From assembly GCA_001275005.1 (NCBI GenBank), contig JWZX01001947.1:1-19093 (forward strand): a DNA stretch of 19,093 nt, read 5' to 3'. Origin of the DNA: Chrysochromulina tobinii (lineage: Eukaryota; Haptophyta; Prymnesiales; Chrysochromulinaceae). Positions 7,552 to 16,165 of the stretch are shown in pieces. The position numbers were made by a program, and so were the translations under genes. Numbering within the stretch: position 1 is the first letter of the stretch; each line of letters opens with the position of its first letter. The notes beneath the pieces are model-generated. The model was not told the DNA's origin, did no database searches, and was given only the letters and a program-made list of their open reading frames with translations.

Positions 7552-8397
7552 GCACACCACGCGCACAATTGCACATTGTATTCATTGAGCAGCGCAGCAG
7601 TGCATCCCAGATAAGGTTCGAATATAAGATCCCTCGCACTGCCGAGAGGCGAGCGGCTCAAAGAGGATGAGTGTGCACCAAATCAACTTTTCTGCTGCGA
7701 GCGCCGCGGGGCGTGAGAGCCTCTTGGTACTCTTCTACTTGGACAAGCGAAGTGTCAAGCTCAAGTCGAGTGTAGTGTGTACAACCCTAAAAAACTGACG
7801 TAGTAAGTCGTGCTGCGAACCCGGCTGTGTACGAGCCCGCGGTCCGCGGATACGGTCGCCCGGGCGCTAGAGAAGCCGCGCGAGCGTGGCGAGCCGCTGC
7901 TTGCCGCTGCGCGGCCAGCATTGACGCACCGCAGCAAGTCGAGCGCCGCGGACATGATGGTTCACGTCTTGTAGGGCTCATTTCAAAAAAACCCGAATGA
8001 CTGCAATCATTCGCCGAATGGGTGTGACCGGACTAACCCCCTTGGACTAACCTAAACTGTTGCAGGTTGTGTCGGCCGCACGCCTCGTCCATGCGATAGC
8101 GGCTCCCGTGCTTAAGGGTCCGGAGGTAAATCGCGTTGCGTTGAACAGCAGCAGCAACTAGTATGCAGTACTTGTGCAAAACAGTTTGGTCATTGGGCTC
8201 AGCTTCACAGTTTGAGCTCCTCGAGAAGAGATTTACAAGTAGTTTGGGCTCCTTTACAGCTGCTAGCTAGTATGTGACCAAATTCCAGAGCGTCGGCGTT
8301 CCTTACTCGATAAAAAAGGAAAAACCATTCGTTTACTCTGAGCTGCGACCTTCCGGGTCTCGCACGTCTTTCGTTGGCGCAATCGCACGCATTTTGC
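7552..8397. other. Intergenic region, no gene recognised
   Basis: 846 bases between the UPF0598-like gene and the small secreted ORF. Short frames here are isolated and show no domain. I see a small palindrome, GAATGA with TCATTC around a six-base loop (7996-8013), just after an A run. No tRNA-like cloverleaf was found by eye. Confidence 0.45.
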
Positions 8398-8952
8398 ATG
8401 CGCTGCTGCTTCGTCCGCCTGCTCCTCGTCGCCATGCTCGCCACCCAGCACACCGACTTCGAGTCGTTTACCAATGCGCTCGGTGCCCTTCCGAATCAGC
8501 CGCCCGTGCCGATGGCGTGCGAGCCGTCGCCGAGTCCCATCGACGTGGATACCAGAGCCATCGTGCAGCAAGTGGTCGATGTGCTGCTGAAGCACAGCCC
8601 TTCGCCCTCGGTGCATCTCGAGGTGCTCGGCCGCCGATGGCTCGCGCTCGCTCGCAACGAATCCGTGTCCAACCTCACGAGCACGCTCTTACCTGCCAAG
8701 GCCCGGGTGACGTGGGGTTTGTTATCGAGTTTGGGGGGGGTTTGTTATCAGGATACGTATCCCATGTATCGCGCATGTATCCCGCATGTATCCCGCATGT
8801 ATCTTGATGTGTCCCGTTCATATACATCAAGATACATCAACGATCAAGATACATCGAGATACATTTGTATCTTGACTTTGGCCATCATAGGAAATGTATC
8901 TTACCAGGAGGGATATGTATCCTTCTTTAAGATACATTTAAGATACATTTAG
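8398..8952 (+). CDS. Hypothetical secreted protein; 3' end doubtful
   Basis: The frame opens with ATG 8398 and a hydrophobic leader, MRCCFVRLLLVAMLATQ, resembling a signal peptide. About 85 ordinary residues follow, including two N-glycosylation sequons (NES, NLT) and a Cys. GC-rich coding-like codon use ends near position 8700. Beyond that the frame reads through the ATGTATC repeat cluster and gives Tyr/Ser/Arg-rich nonsense until the stop at 8950-8952. The true gene probably ends or splices near 8700-8710 (a GGTGACG donor-like word is at about 8705), but I cannot place a partner exon. No family recognised. Confidence 0.35.
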   Translation: MRCCFVRLLLVAMLATQHTDFESFTNALGALPNQPPVPMACEPSPSPIDVDTRAIVQQVVDVLLKHSPSPSVHLEVLGRRWLALARNESVSNLTSTLLPAKARVTWGLLSSLGGVCYQDTYPMYRACIPHVSRMYLDVSRSYTSRYINDQDTSRYICILTLAIIGNVSYQEGYVSFFKIHLRYI

Positions 8953-9066
8953 GATACATTTAGGATACAATGTATCTTAAGCCTCAGATACATGGCACAC
9001 AAGATACACTCACGATACATGTTGGATACATCGGGATACATCGAGATACATACAAGAATACGTATC
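8744..9066. repeat. Dense ATGTATC/GATACAT repeat cluster with inverted repeats
   Basis: About two dozen copies of the heptamer GATACAT or its complement ATGTATC, some with one mismatch, lie within 320 bp. The first 60 bp hold mainly the ATGTATC orientation (followed by CCCGC) and the right part mainly GATACAT. Perfect inverted arms are visible: a 14-bp pair at 8797-8810 and 8824-8837 (ATGTATCTTGATGT and its complement) and a 12-bp pair at 8892-8903 and 8928-8939. GATACAATGTATC at about 8964 is a palindrome. The cluster is AT-rich against GC-rich surroundings. Confidence 0.9.
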
Positions 9067-9077
9067 TCGAGCCCTAC

Positions 9078-9306
9078 TTATTGCGGCCACGCTTGGATGC
9101 GCGCTGGGACAGCTCCTGGGTCGGCTTTTTCGCTGCCTTTTTTTGCCTGAGCACCCTTGCCTCCACCCTTGCCTCCCTTCTGCTTCTTGGGTGGGGGCTC
9201 TTCTTCTTCTTCTTGTACTTCCTCTTCTTCTTCGTCTTCCTCCTCGCCTTGATCGCCGTTGCCGCCGCCTGTCTTGTCCTCAAGCTCAGCATCCTCCTCA
9301 TCGTAC
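9078..9306 (-). CDS. Possible terminal exon encoding an acidic then Lys/Gly-rich tail
   Basis: On the minus strand an acceptor-like CTGTGCAG precedes position 9306. The following frame reads YDEEDAELEDKT, then a run of Glu/Asp with Val and Gln, then PPPKKQKGGKGGGKGAQAKKG, ending at TAA 9078. Acidic and lysine-rich tails of this sort are common in chromatin and nucleolar proteins. After an A7 run at about 9139-9145 the neighbouring frame looks better (KKPTQELSQRASKRGRNK, stop at 9074) and has stronger GC-ending codon bias, so a one-base homopolymer error is possible. A GTGAGC donor at about 9555 could pair with the acceptor. Upstream exons were not identified. Confidence 0.3.
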
Positions 9307-9893
9307 CTGCACAGTTCGGGTGAGCACACGGTTGCACGTGGGCGATGAGTGGTGCACATGAGGGGTGCTCACAGGGCAAGAGTGTGAGAGAACAAGAAGG
9401 CAGCAAGCACTCCACTGCGGCCACTCTGGAAAGAGTGGACAGCGAGGCCGCCGTGTTGCCACAGGACTTCGAGGATACGGTGCATGCGAGGCAGCTGAAG
9501 GCGTTGTGCAGAAGAGTGGGGCGAAGGATGATTCGTCAAGGTCCGGGTCGCTCACCTTCAATAGGACTCACGCATCTGAACGCGGCGCGGCCGCGAGAAA
9601 AAGTCGAGTGTGGTCCCGCATTGCTGAAGTCGAAAAGTTTGTCGGATCTCGTTTCACGCACGCGTGCAACTCGTCCCGTGCGAGCTCTCCCGACTCCCCC
9701 ACACTGTTCGCGCTTCTCGGTTGGTCAGATTTCCCTTTTCCCTTCCCCTTTGGTCTGGTAGGTATGCTTATGCTCGCACTGGTCGATGTGGCTGCAACCC
9801 CCAGATCGTGTGAGCGCTCTGGATAATGAGAACGAAACCACGAGATCGACGAGACTGCGTATCTTCGCCCCTTGAAAGATTCACAAATCGAAG
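9307..9893. other. Unassigned stretch upstream of the three-repeat protein gene
   Basis: No convincing gene. The minus-strand frame 9568-9909 has a Lys/Gly run but no recognisable domain. The stretch should include the promoter of the gene starting at 9894 and perhaps an intron of the minus-strand acidic exon. A pyrimidine-rich run (ttcccttttcccttcccc) lies at about 9730-9750. Confidence 0.4.
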
Positions 9894-10578
9894 ATGAGGC
9901 CCCTCTCATTCGCTCTGACGCTCGGCGCCGTGGCGGCTCTACGCGTGGCGCCGCTTCGCATGTCAGCGACGGCCACCGAAGCGGCAGCCAAGGCTAAATG
10001 GCTCGCAAAAACTGCTAAACCCACCTTCACTGGCAAGGTTGTGGCAACAAACGCCATCGCTCCTCCGGCACCGCAGGCCGCGGCCTATGCGTACGAGGAT
10101 CGCGTTCTCGGGCGCACCCACGGCGGCCCCACGGCGTACGAGCGCAGCATGCTGCATCCGTCCACGCACTGGGGCGTTGTGGCTACCGCGGGGACGCGTG
10201 ATGCGGCACCCTTCGTGGAGCACGCACCGTCCTTCTCTGCTGCTACCCCAGGGTCGGCCGCCGCTCCAGCGGCGAAGCAGGCGGCCTATGCGTACGAGGA
10301 TCGCGTGCTCGGGAAGGCCCACGGCGGCCCCACAGCGTACGAGCGCAGCATGCTGCACCCATCCACGCACTGGGGGCGTTGTGGCCACGGCTGGAGTTGT
10401 GCCCCCCCCAGCCACCCCAACTATCCCCTCCTTCACCGCGCCCGCCGCCGCTCAGGAAGCGCAGCAAGCAGCCGCGGCGTACGAGGACCGTGTGCTAGGG
10501 CGTGCCCACGGCTCCCGCACGGCGTACGAGTACGGCATCGAGCACCCGAGCACTCAGTGGGGCGTTAGCTGGCGCTAA
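9894..10578 (+). CDS. Leader-bearing protein with three ~60-residue repeats, interrupted by a 1-nt frameshift
   Basis: ATG 9894 opens a signal-like leader, MRPLSFALTLGAVAALRVAPL, followed by an Ala/Lys-rich transit-like stretch, the bipartite style used for import into secondary plastids (inference). Three repeats follow, each built on AYEDRVLGRxHGGPTAYERS, then MLHPSTHWG and a Val/Ala/Pro-rich linker. The third is diverged (TAYEYGIEHPSTQWG) and ends at TAA 10578. The first two repeats lie in one frame and the third in the next. At 10372-10376 there are five Gs where the equivalent positions of repeats 1 and 3 have four, so one extra G accounts for the break. Read without correction, the first frame stops at 10568. 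I do not recognise the repeat family. Confidence 0.65.
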
Positions 10579-10953
10579 AGGCGAGGCTCATGGGATGGAA
10601 GATGCTCAGAACATGAATTCTGGATGCTGCGTGGTGCGTGAAGCCCCTATGGTGTCCTCGCTCGAGGCAAGTTGCAAGTTGTTGAGGCAACGTGATGACG
10701 CAATCAGACAGTATGCGAGTGGAGATGCGACGGCCTCACTGTTGGGGGTCTTGCGTCCGGTCAGGTGTCTTATGACTTATGTCGCGCGCCGGTGGCTCCA
10801 CGGCGTTAGCCGTTGAGTTACCTCTTAACATGTGGTCGACCTGGAGATCTTGACACAAGGTATGATGGTTTGTTGTGTATCCAGTGCAGCTTTACAACTT
10901 GCACCGTTCGGTGTCATACTCATTTCTATAACGTAGTGCTGCGCGAGAGTTAC
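10579..10953. other. Convergent intergenic region
   Basis: 375 bases between the stop of the three-repeat protein (plus) and the stop of the helicase (minus). No domain-bearing frame and no RNA gene were seen. Both 3' UTRs should lie here. Confidence 0.45.
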
Positions 10954-13902
10954 CTATGAGCTATGGGTCGTGTCCACGTCGGGTGCGCGCCACTCGCCCA
11001 GGGCGGCCACGTGATCGAGAAGCGTCGCGAGCAGCGGGTCGCTCCCCACCGTGGATGGATCACACACGAGCGCTAGGTGACGAGATGCGCGCGTCACCGC
11101 CACGTTGAGGCGACGCGCGTCCGCGAGAAACCCAACAGCACGCCGGCGATTAGATCGTACGAGAGAGACAATGACGGCCTCGGCTTCGCGCCCCTGGGAC
11201 GCATCCACCGTGGCGACCTCAACCGCGGAGAGCGCATGCATCGGTTGGTCGGGCCGTTGGGCAGTCGCTGCTGCGTCGAGGAGAAGTCGACGCAGCAGCG
11301 CCACCTGCGCGCCGTAGGGCGAGATGACCAGCACGTCGCTCGCGGGGACACCGGCACGAAGCAGCGATGCCACGTGGCTGACGACGGCACGCGCCTCGAG
11401 CTCGTTTGAGATCTCGCCGTTGGCTCCGCGCCGCTCCGAGTTGCCGCCACCCACACTCACGCCTAGCAGTGGGCTGGCTGTGAGGCTGTTGCGGGAGATG
11501 CCGGGCAGATCGGCGAGCACACGCGTCGCGACGCTCGGGTGAGAACGCAGCCGCCCGCCGTAGAATTGCGCCGAAGACCACGCCGCGATCGCTGCATGCA
11601 TTCGCCACTGCGTGTCCAGGAGCGTCGCGGAGCCTGGCTGCTCCTGTTGGGCCCACTCCATGAGGGAGGTGCCCAGGCCAGCGGCGGCTGCGTCTCGTGA
11701 AAGGAGCGTGGGCGGAAGCTGCTGAGGGTCGCCGAGGAGCACCGCCCGCCGGCCGCGCAGCAACGCCACCCACGCATTCGGAGCGGTCGCCTGCGCCGCC
11801 TCGTCCAGTACGACCAAATCGAGTGTTGGTACGCGGAGCACGCACTTGTCAGCCGCGGCGGTGGTGGTGCAGAGCAGCACCTGCGCGTCACTCATGGCCT
11901 CCTCGCTGCCGCGTGCCAATCGCTTTTGAACCAGGCGCCGCGTGTTGCGGCGCACATAGTCGCGCATCTGCGCCTTGCGCTCCGGTCCCATCCGCCGGTC
12001 GGCGCGGAGCTCGTCGAGCCTTCGGCGCAGCTCCATCTGCGCCTCCGCCTCCACGAGCGGCGCGCGCCGCCCGGCGGCCGCGTCCGCAGTCAGGTTGAGA
12101 GCCGCAGCATCGATGCGCTCCGGGTCGCCCACTCGCACCAAGCGCATCGAGGGATCGGCAGCGTGCAGGCGCAGCGTCAGGCCATCCACCGCCATGTTGG
12201 ACGGCGCACAGACGAGGACACGGAGCCCTGCCGCGACGGCACGCTGGACGATCTCGACGGCGACCGCAGACTTGCCCGAGCCGGGAGGGCCTTGCAGCAC
12301 GCTCACTGGCGAGGCGCCACTGATGGCCGCCTCGACCGCGTCGAGCTGAGCACCTTCGAGACGGCCGTTGAATGCGGGGAAGGCGGGCGCGGCCGTTGCG
12401 GTGGTAGCAGCGGGCGGGCGGGCGGCGACCGGAGCTCTGGGCGCGTTAAGGAGGGCATTCATCATGCCGAGCGCGGGTGCGGGCTTGCCCCGCTCTGCGG
12501 CATCGACCGCGATGCTCTGGAGTTGATCGAGGGCGGCGAGGTTGCGAGCATGGGTCACGTCGGTTCCGATCCAATCGAGCCGGACCTCTGCTCCTAGCAA
12601 GCCGCGCGCCGCCGTCGCCAGCTGTGCAGTCGCCGCCTCCTGTGCCGCCTGGGCCGTCGCCTCCTGTGGGAAGAGCGCACGAAGCGATGTGAGCGCGGCG
12701 GCCGACAGCAGCGCCGCCGCCGCCGCCGCCGCCGCGTCCGCCGCCGCCGCTGTGGGGGCAGCATTGAAGAAGGAAAGGCGTTCCGAGGCGGCCGCCGCCG
12801 CTGCGCCGTCGCTGTTTACATCCGTCTCGTCGCTCATAGGCAACTCGAGAGTGATCGTCAAGGTGCCCTGCGACTGCTGCGTGATGATGCCTCGCAGCCG
12901 TCTGCCGAGTGCCGCCGCCTCCTTCCGAGCCGCCGCCACGGCCTGCGAGCGGGCGACCGCCGTAGCCGTGCCCTGGACCTCGGCAAGAATTGCATTGGCG
13001 GCGGCACGGCGCGCACATGGTCGGACCATCACAACGTCGCCCACCGCGAGCTTGGAACGCGGCAGGCGACGTTTCGTCAAATACCGGTCCGTGCTCGCAC
13101 CAGCGCCCTCGCTCGTGTCGAGTGCGGCGATGGTGATGACCGCGCGGGGTCCGAGCTTCCCATTGACTTGCTGCACATTGCTCAGGCGGACACCGCGCAG
13201 CTGACGCAGCCTCGCCTCCGCCCTCAACTCCACCGACTTCCTCAGCGCCGCTGCCGCCGTCGCCTGCTCCTGCCCCGTCGCCGCCGCAACTAGCGCCTCC
13301 TCCTCGTCTTCCTCCTCTGGGCCCGCGTCCAGATCCGCCGTCGCAACAGCCTTCTCGGCAAGTTCAAGAGCCGCCTCCCTCTCCTGCCGGAGCAGACGCG
13401 ACAGTCGCGTAGTGTACGGGCCCACGGCGGCCAACAGCGCCGCTGATCCTGGTAGCGGCGCGCCAGTAGGCAGAGGCGCAAGGGGCGGCACGTCGACGTC
13501 GGCCGCGTACCACGAGGGCACTGCCCATGCCTCTCCGGCCTTCGCGCCCGGCGGCGCTTCCAACGCCAGCGCGGCCAGATACGCGCTCGCACTCAGCGTG
13601 GGCGCATTCGGCTCACCGGCCGCGACGAGGGTGGCCGCCGCGACGGCGCGCGCGGCCGCGACCTCGGCCTTGGTATCGGCCGCGACCTCGGCTTTGGTCG
13701 CGGCCTTTGCCGACGATTGCGACTTCGACTTTTTAGCGTTGGCAGCTGGTTGGCGGTTGGCAGCTCGTTGGCGGTTCGCCTGGCGCTCATTCACACCAAG
13801 GCGCTCATTCACACGCCATCGGAACGCCTTGTCCTGCTTTGAGCTCGCGTACACCTCGCGGAGCAGCAGCCACGCGCTCGAGTTACTCCAGCGGCCGACA
13901 CT

Positions 13903-13938
<36 letters not shown>

Positions 13939-15528
13939 TGTGCCAGTGGCGCTCAGGCCGAGAGCGGCGCTCGACTCATATCGTATCTGGAGGAGGGCGC
14001 GTACGGCGGAGGAGAAGGAGGCCCACACGGTGGGGACATGCTGCCGCACGCGCTCTGCATGCTCCGCAGCCGCCGCCGGTGGCGGGCCGCTCATCGTGAG
14101 GATCTCGTCCACACGACGGACCAGGGGCACGATGCCAAAGCGCGCTCGCAGCGCACGCAGGCTGCCCTCCATCGCCTGCTCCTCGTCCATGGGCGCCGCC
14201 TTGGGCGCCGCCGCCTCGCCCAGCTGGTCGGCCATGGCGAGGTACTCTACCGCGCAGCGCTCGGTGGCGGTGCCGAGCCACTGCAGCGTGGGCGCCCCAA
14301 CCTCGCGTCGGCCCAGTGGCTGCTTCGCGTTGGGCTGTGGCGCGGCCTTGATCGCCTTGGCCTGAATCTCGGCCTGAATCTCGGCCTTAATCTCGGTCTG
14401 AATCTCGGTCTTAATCTCGGCGTTGGGCTGTGGCACGGCCTTGGCACCGCCGCGGCCTCCCGCCGCCACCGTCGCGACCGTCGCCGCCAACGCCTCGCCT
14501 TTGGCTTGTGCTTTGCTTCTGTCCTCGGCAGCAGAGGGCGGCTGCGCCAGCTGGGCCGGCTGCAGCTGCGCCTTGGGTTGCTTCGGTTGCTTGGACGGGC
14601 GCTGCGCCGGCGCTGGCGTTGGCGGCGCCGGCGCGGGCGGAGCCTGCAGCGCCGGCTGCGTCGAAGCCCCTTTGGATTGAGGCGGCTGCTTCGAGATCGT
14701 GGCCTGCTTCGGTGGATCCGACTGCATCGGTGGCTGTCGCGGCTTGGGTGGCGCAGCACCCTGTCGCACAGGCTTGACGGAACCGGTCGGCAGCGCAGCA
14801 GCGAGCGAAGCTGCCGAGTCGGCCACGTCGAGGCCGCCGATCTGCTCCAGGAGCACCCATTCCACATCCGCCCGCCAGTCGAGCGAGCCATCGAGCCCAT
14901 CGCTGGCGCCTATGCCGCCCTCGCGCCGGACCTTGGCGACGGGCTCGAGGCTCTGCGCGCGCTCGGTGAGCAGATGCTCCACCCCAAGCTTGAAAGCCGC
15001 CCAGACAGTCGGGTTGTGCCGACTGCCCACCTCGGCGCCTGCGCGCGCTGCGGCCACGTCGGCGGCGGCGAGGCGAAGGCCGGCCTCGGGCGGCGCCTCT
15101 GCCACTCGGCGCTGCAGGTGCAGGCGCAGCGCGGACGCTGAGAACCGATCGCGCAGCAGCGCGAGCAACTCTGCCTCCTCGGACACCGAGATGAAGCCGA
15201 GCGTCTCCTGCTCGATGAAGTAGAGGTAGTTCTGCGCCATCCAGCGCGACTCGCGCGTGATCCAGCTCATGCCCCCGCGAGTGAGCTGACTTGATCCGAG
15301 CGGCCGCTTGGAGCGCAGCAGGTCAGTCGATGGCAGCAGCAGAGACATGCTGCCGCCGCTCGCTGCTGCCGTCGCTGCCGCGAGGCTGGTCACCGCCTCG
15401 ATCCCGAATTCGCTCATCGACGCCACGCGCGCGGCCGTGCGGAGTCGCCAATGCGGCCCGCCTTGACGCGCCGCCGAGGTCGTCGGTGCATACACCAACG
15501 GCGCCACGGAGAGCAGAGATAGGAACAT
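10954..15528 (-). CDS. UPF1/IGHMBP2-like superfamily 1 helicase with large N-terminal extension
   Basis: A 1524-residue protein. The C-terminal half is an SF1B UPF1-like RNA/DNA helicase: FNGRLEGAQLDAV (Q-motif region), Walker A GPPGSGKS (about residue 1080), VVLDEAAQA (about 1240), LLGDPQQLPPT (about 1264), DTQWRMH (about 1305), VDASQGREAEAVIVSLVRS (about 1441) and LNVAVTRASRHLALV (about 1474). A beta-rich segment before it (from about 780, VRLSNVQQVNG...RAVITI) would be the 1B-like domain. The N-terminal half is low in complexity, with Pro/Gln, EIK/EIQ, poly-Gly and poly-Ala tracts. ATG 15528 is preferred because it gives MFLSLLSVAPLVYAPTTSAA followed by an Arg/Ala region, a signal plus transit-like leader. 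The frame continues upstream to 15990, but that part is antisense to the ankyrin gene. No intron seen. Confidence 0.85.
12713..12752. repeat. GCC-rich tract encoding poly-Ala in the helicase
   Basis: GCC/CGC-rich repeats on the plus strand read as GCG/GCC alanine codons in the helicase frame (AAADAAAAAAAALLSAAAL). They lie between the predicted 1B region and the helicase core, probably as a linker. Confidence 0.7.
13903..13938. repeat. (GCC)n tract encoding poly-Gly in the helicase
   Basis: A pure run of about twelve GCC triplets on the plus strand gives poly-glycine (about residues 531-542) in the helicase. It sits just after the second copy of the PTVWA-F segment. It is the same trinucleotide and the same amino acid as the tract at 10-66 in the TTLL gene. 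Confidence 0.85.
14349..14422. repeat. 12-bp tandem repeats encoding (EIKxEIQx)n in the helicase
   Basis: About six copies of a 12-bp unit of the form aatctcggcctg or aatctcggtctt. In the helicase frame they read as alternating EIKT, EIQT, EIKA, EIQA, likely a charged helix. The PQPNA words on both sides suggest the array expanded within a repeated PQPN context. Confidence 0.8.
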
Positions 15529-15829
15529 CGAGTGCGAAGATTCCTTAGCGGAAAAAGATGCGCGTCCCTGGCGAGGTCCTATGGACAGCCCATGTACAGT
15601 AGCAATACAGTAGCTCGGCCCACGTCTTACACGGAGCAAGCGTGCATCACTGGCGTTTGACGCGGACCATGACTGGTTCAGAGGTTTCCTAAAAGGGATC
15701 GTGGGAGCCGCGCTCGGAAAACAAGAGGCGAGCTTTCCGATAACACCCTCGTCCTCCTCGTGTGCGCGGTGCCGCCGTGCTCGGAAAACAAGAAGCGGAG
15801 CGAAGGCGTCCACGTACCTCTCCAAATTG
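15529..15829. promoter_or_regulatory. Shared upstream region of helicase (-) and ankyrin gene 1 (+)
   Basis: 301 bases between the two divergent starts. From 15676 it contains a 24-bp block (beginning GTTCAGAGG) that is repeated exactly at 17887-17910 upstream of ankyrin gene 2, and the word GCTCGGAAAACAAGA occurs twice within it. Conservation with the second paralogue suggests this block came with the duplication and may hold promoter elements or a 5' UTR. A plus-strand frame is open from GTG 15701 but has no ATG before 15830. Confidence 0.5.
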
Positions 15830-16165
15830 ATGTCTGACATAAGCAGCGCATTCCAGCTCAGCCTGAATGGCAAAGAGGCGGAGCTCGGCTCGATGCTGCA
15901 GTCACGCATGATCGACGCAGCCGCGTGCCAGACCACCGGCATGTACTCTGGCTGGAGTCTGCTGCATGCGGCAGCCAGCAAGGACCACATGCGAATCGTT
16001 CAGATGTTGCTGGCTGCAGGTGCGCCGGCGAGCGCGTGCACCCCGAAGGGCAAGACGCCCGCGCAAGTTGCGAAGGAGCACTCTGCGGTCGCCGCACTGC
16101 TTCAGCAGGCGGAGGCGTCGCCAGAAGCTGCCAAACGTGCCGCGGCGGCAGCCATGGCAGCAGCT
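15676..16165 (+). repeat. Segmental duplication, copy 1 (partner about 17887-18383)
   Basis: The two blocks match from the upstream GTTCAGAGG word through the ankyrin coding part to the Ala-rich end (AAAAAM), with some indels upstream of the ATG. The copies lie about 2.2 kb apart in the same orientation. Similarity stops where the Pro-rich linkers begin. Confidence 0.85.

Noticed and set aside
10698-10708. Eleven-base match to the introner word CTGATTGCGTC on the minus strand in intergenic DNA
   Set aside because: It is too short and lacks the second box and CAG end; chance or a relic cannot be told apart.
13412-15141. Plus-strand frames of several hundred codons across the helicase gene
   Set aside because: They are Ala/Arg/Pro-rich shadows of the GC-rich minus-strand gene with no domain of their own.
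15529-15990. N-terminal extension of the helicase frame (MWSLLAAACSRLQPEY...)
   Set aside because: It is the antisense of the ankyrin gene, and the same antisense frame appears opposite ankyrin gene 2 (17900-18205) with no helicase attached. The leader-bearing ATG 15528 is a better start.
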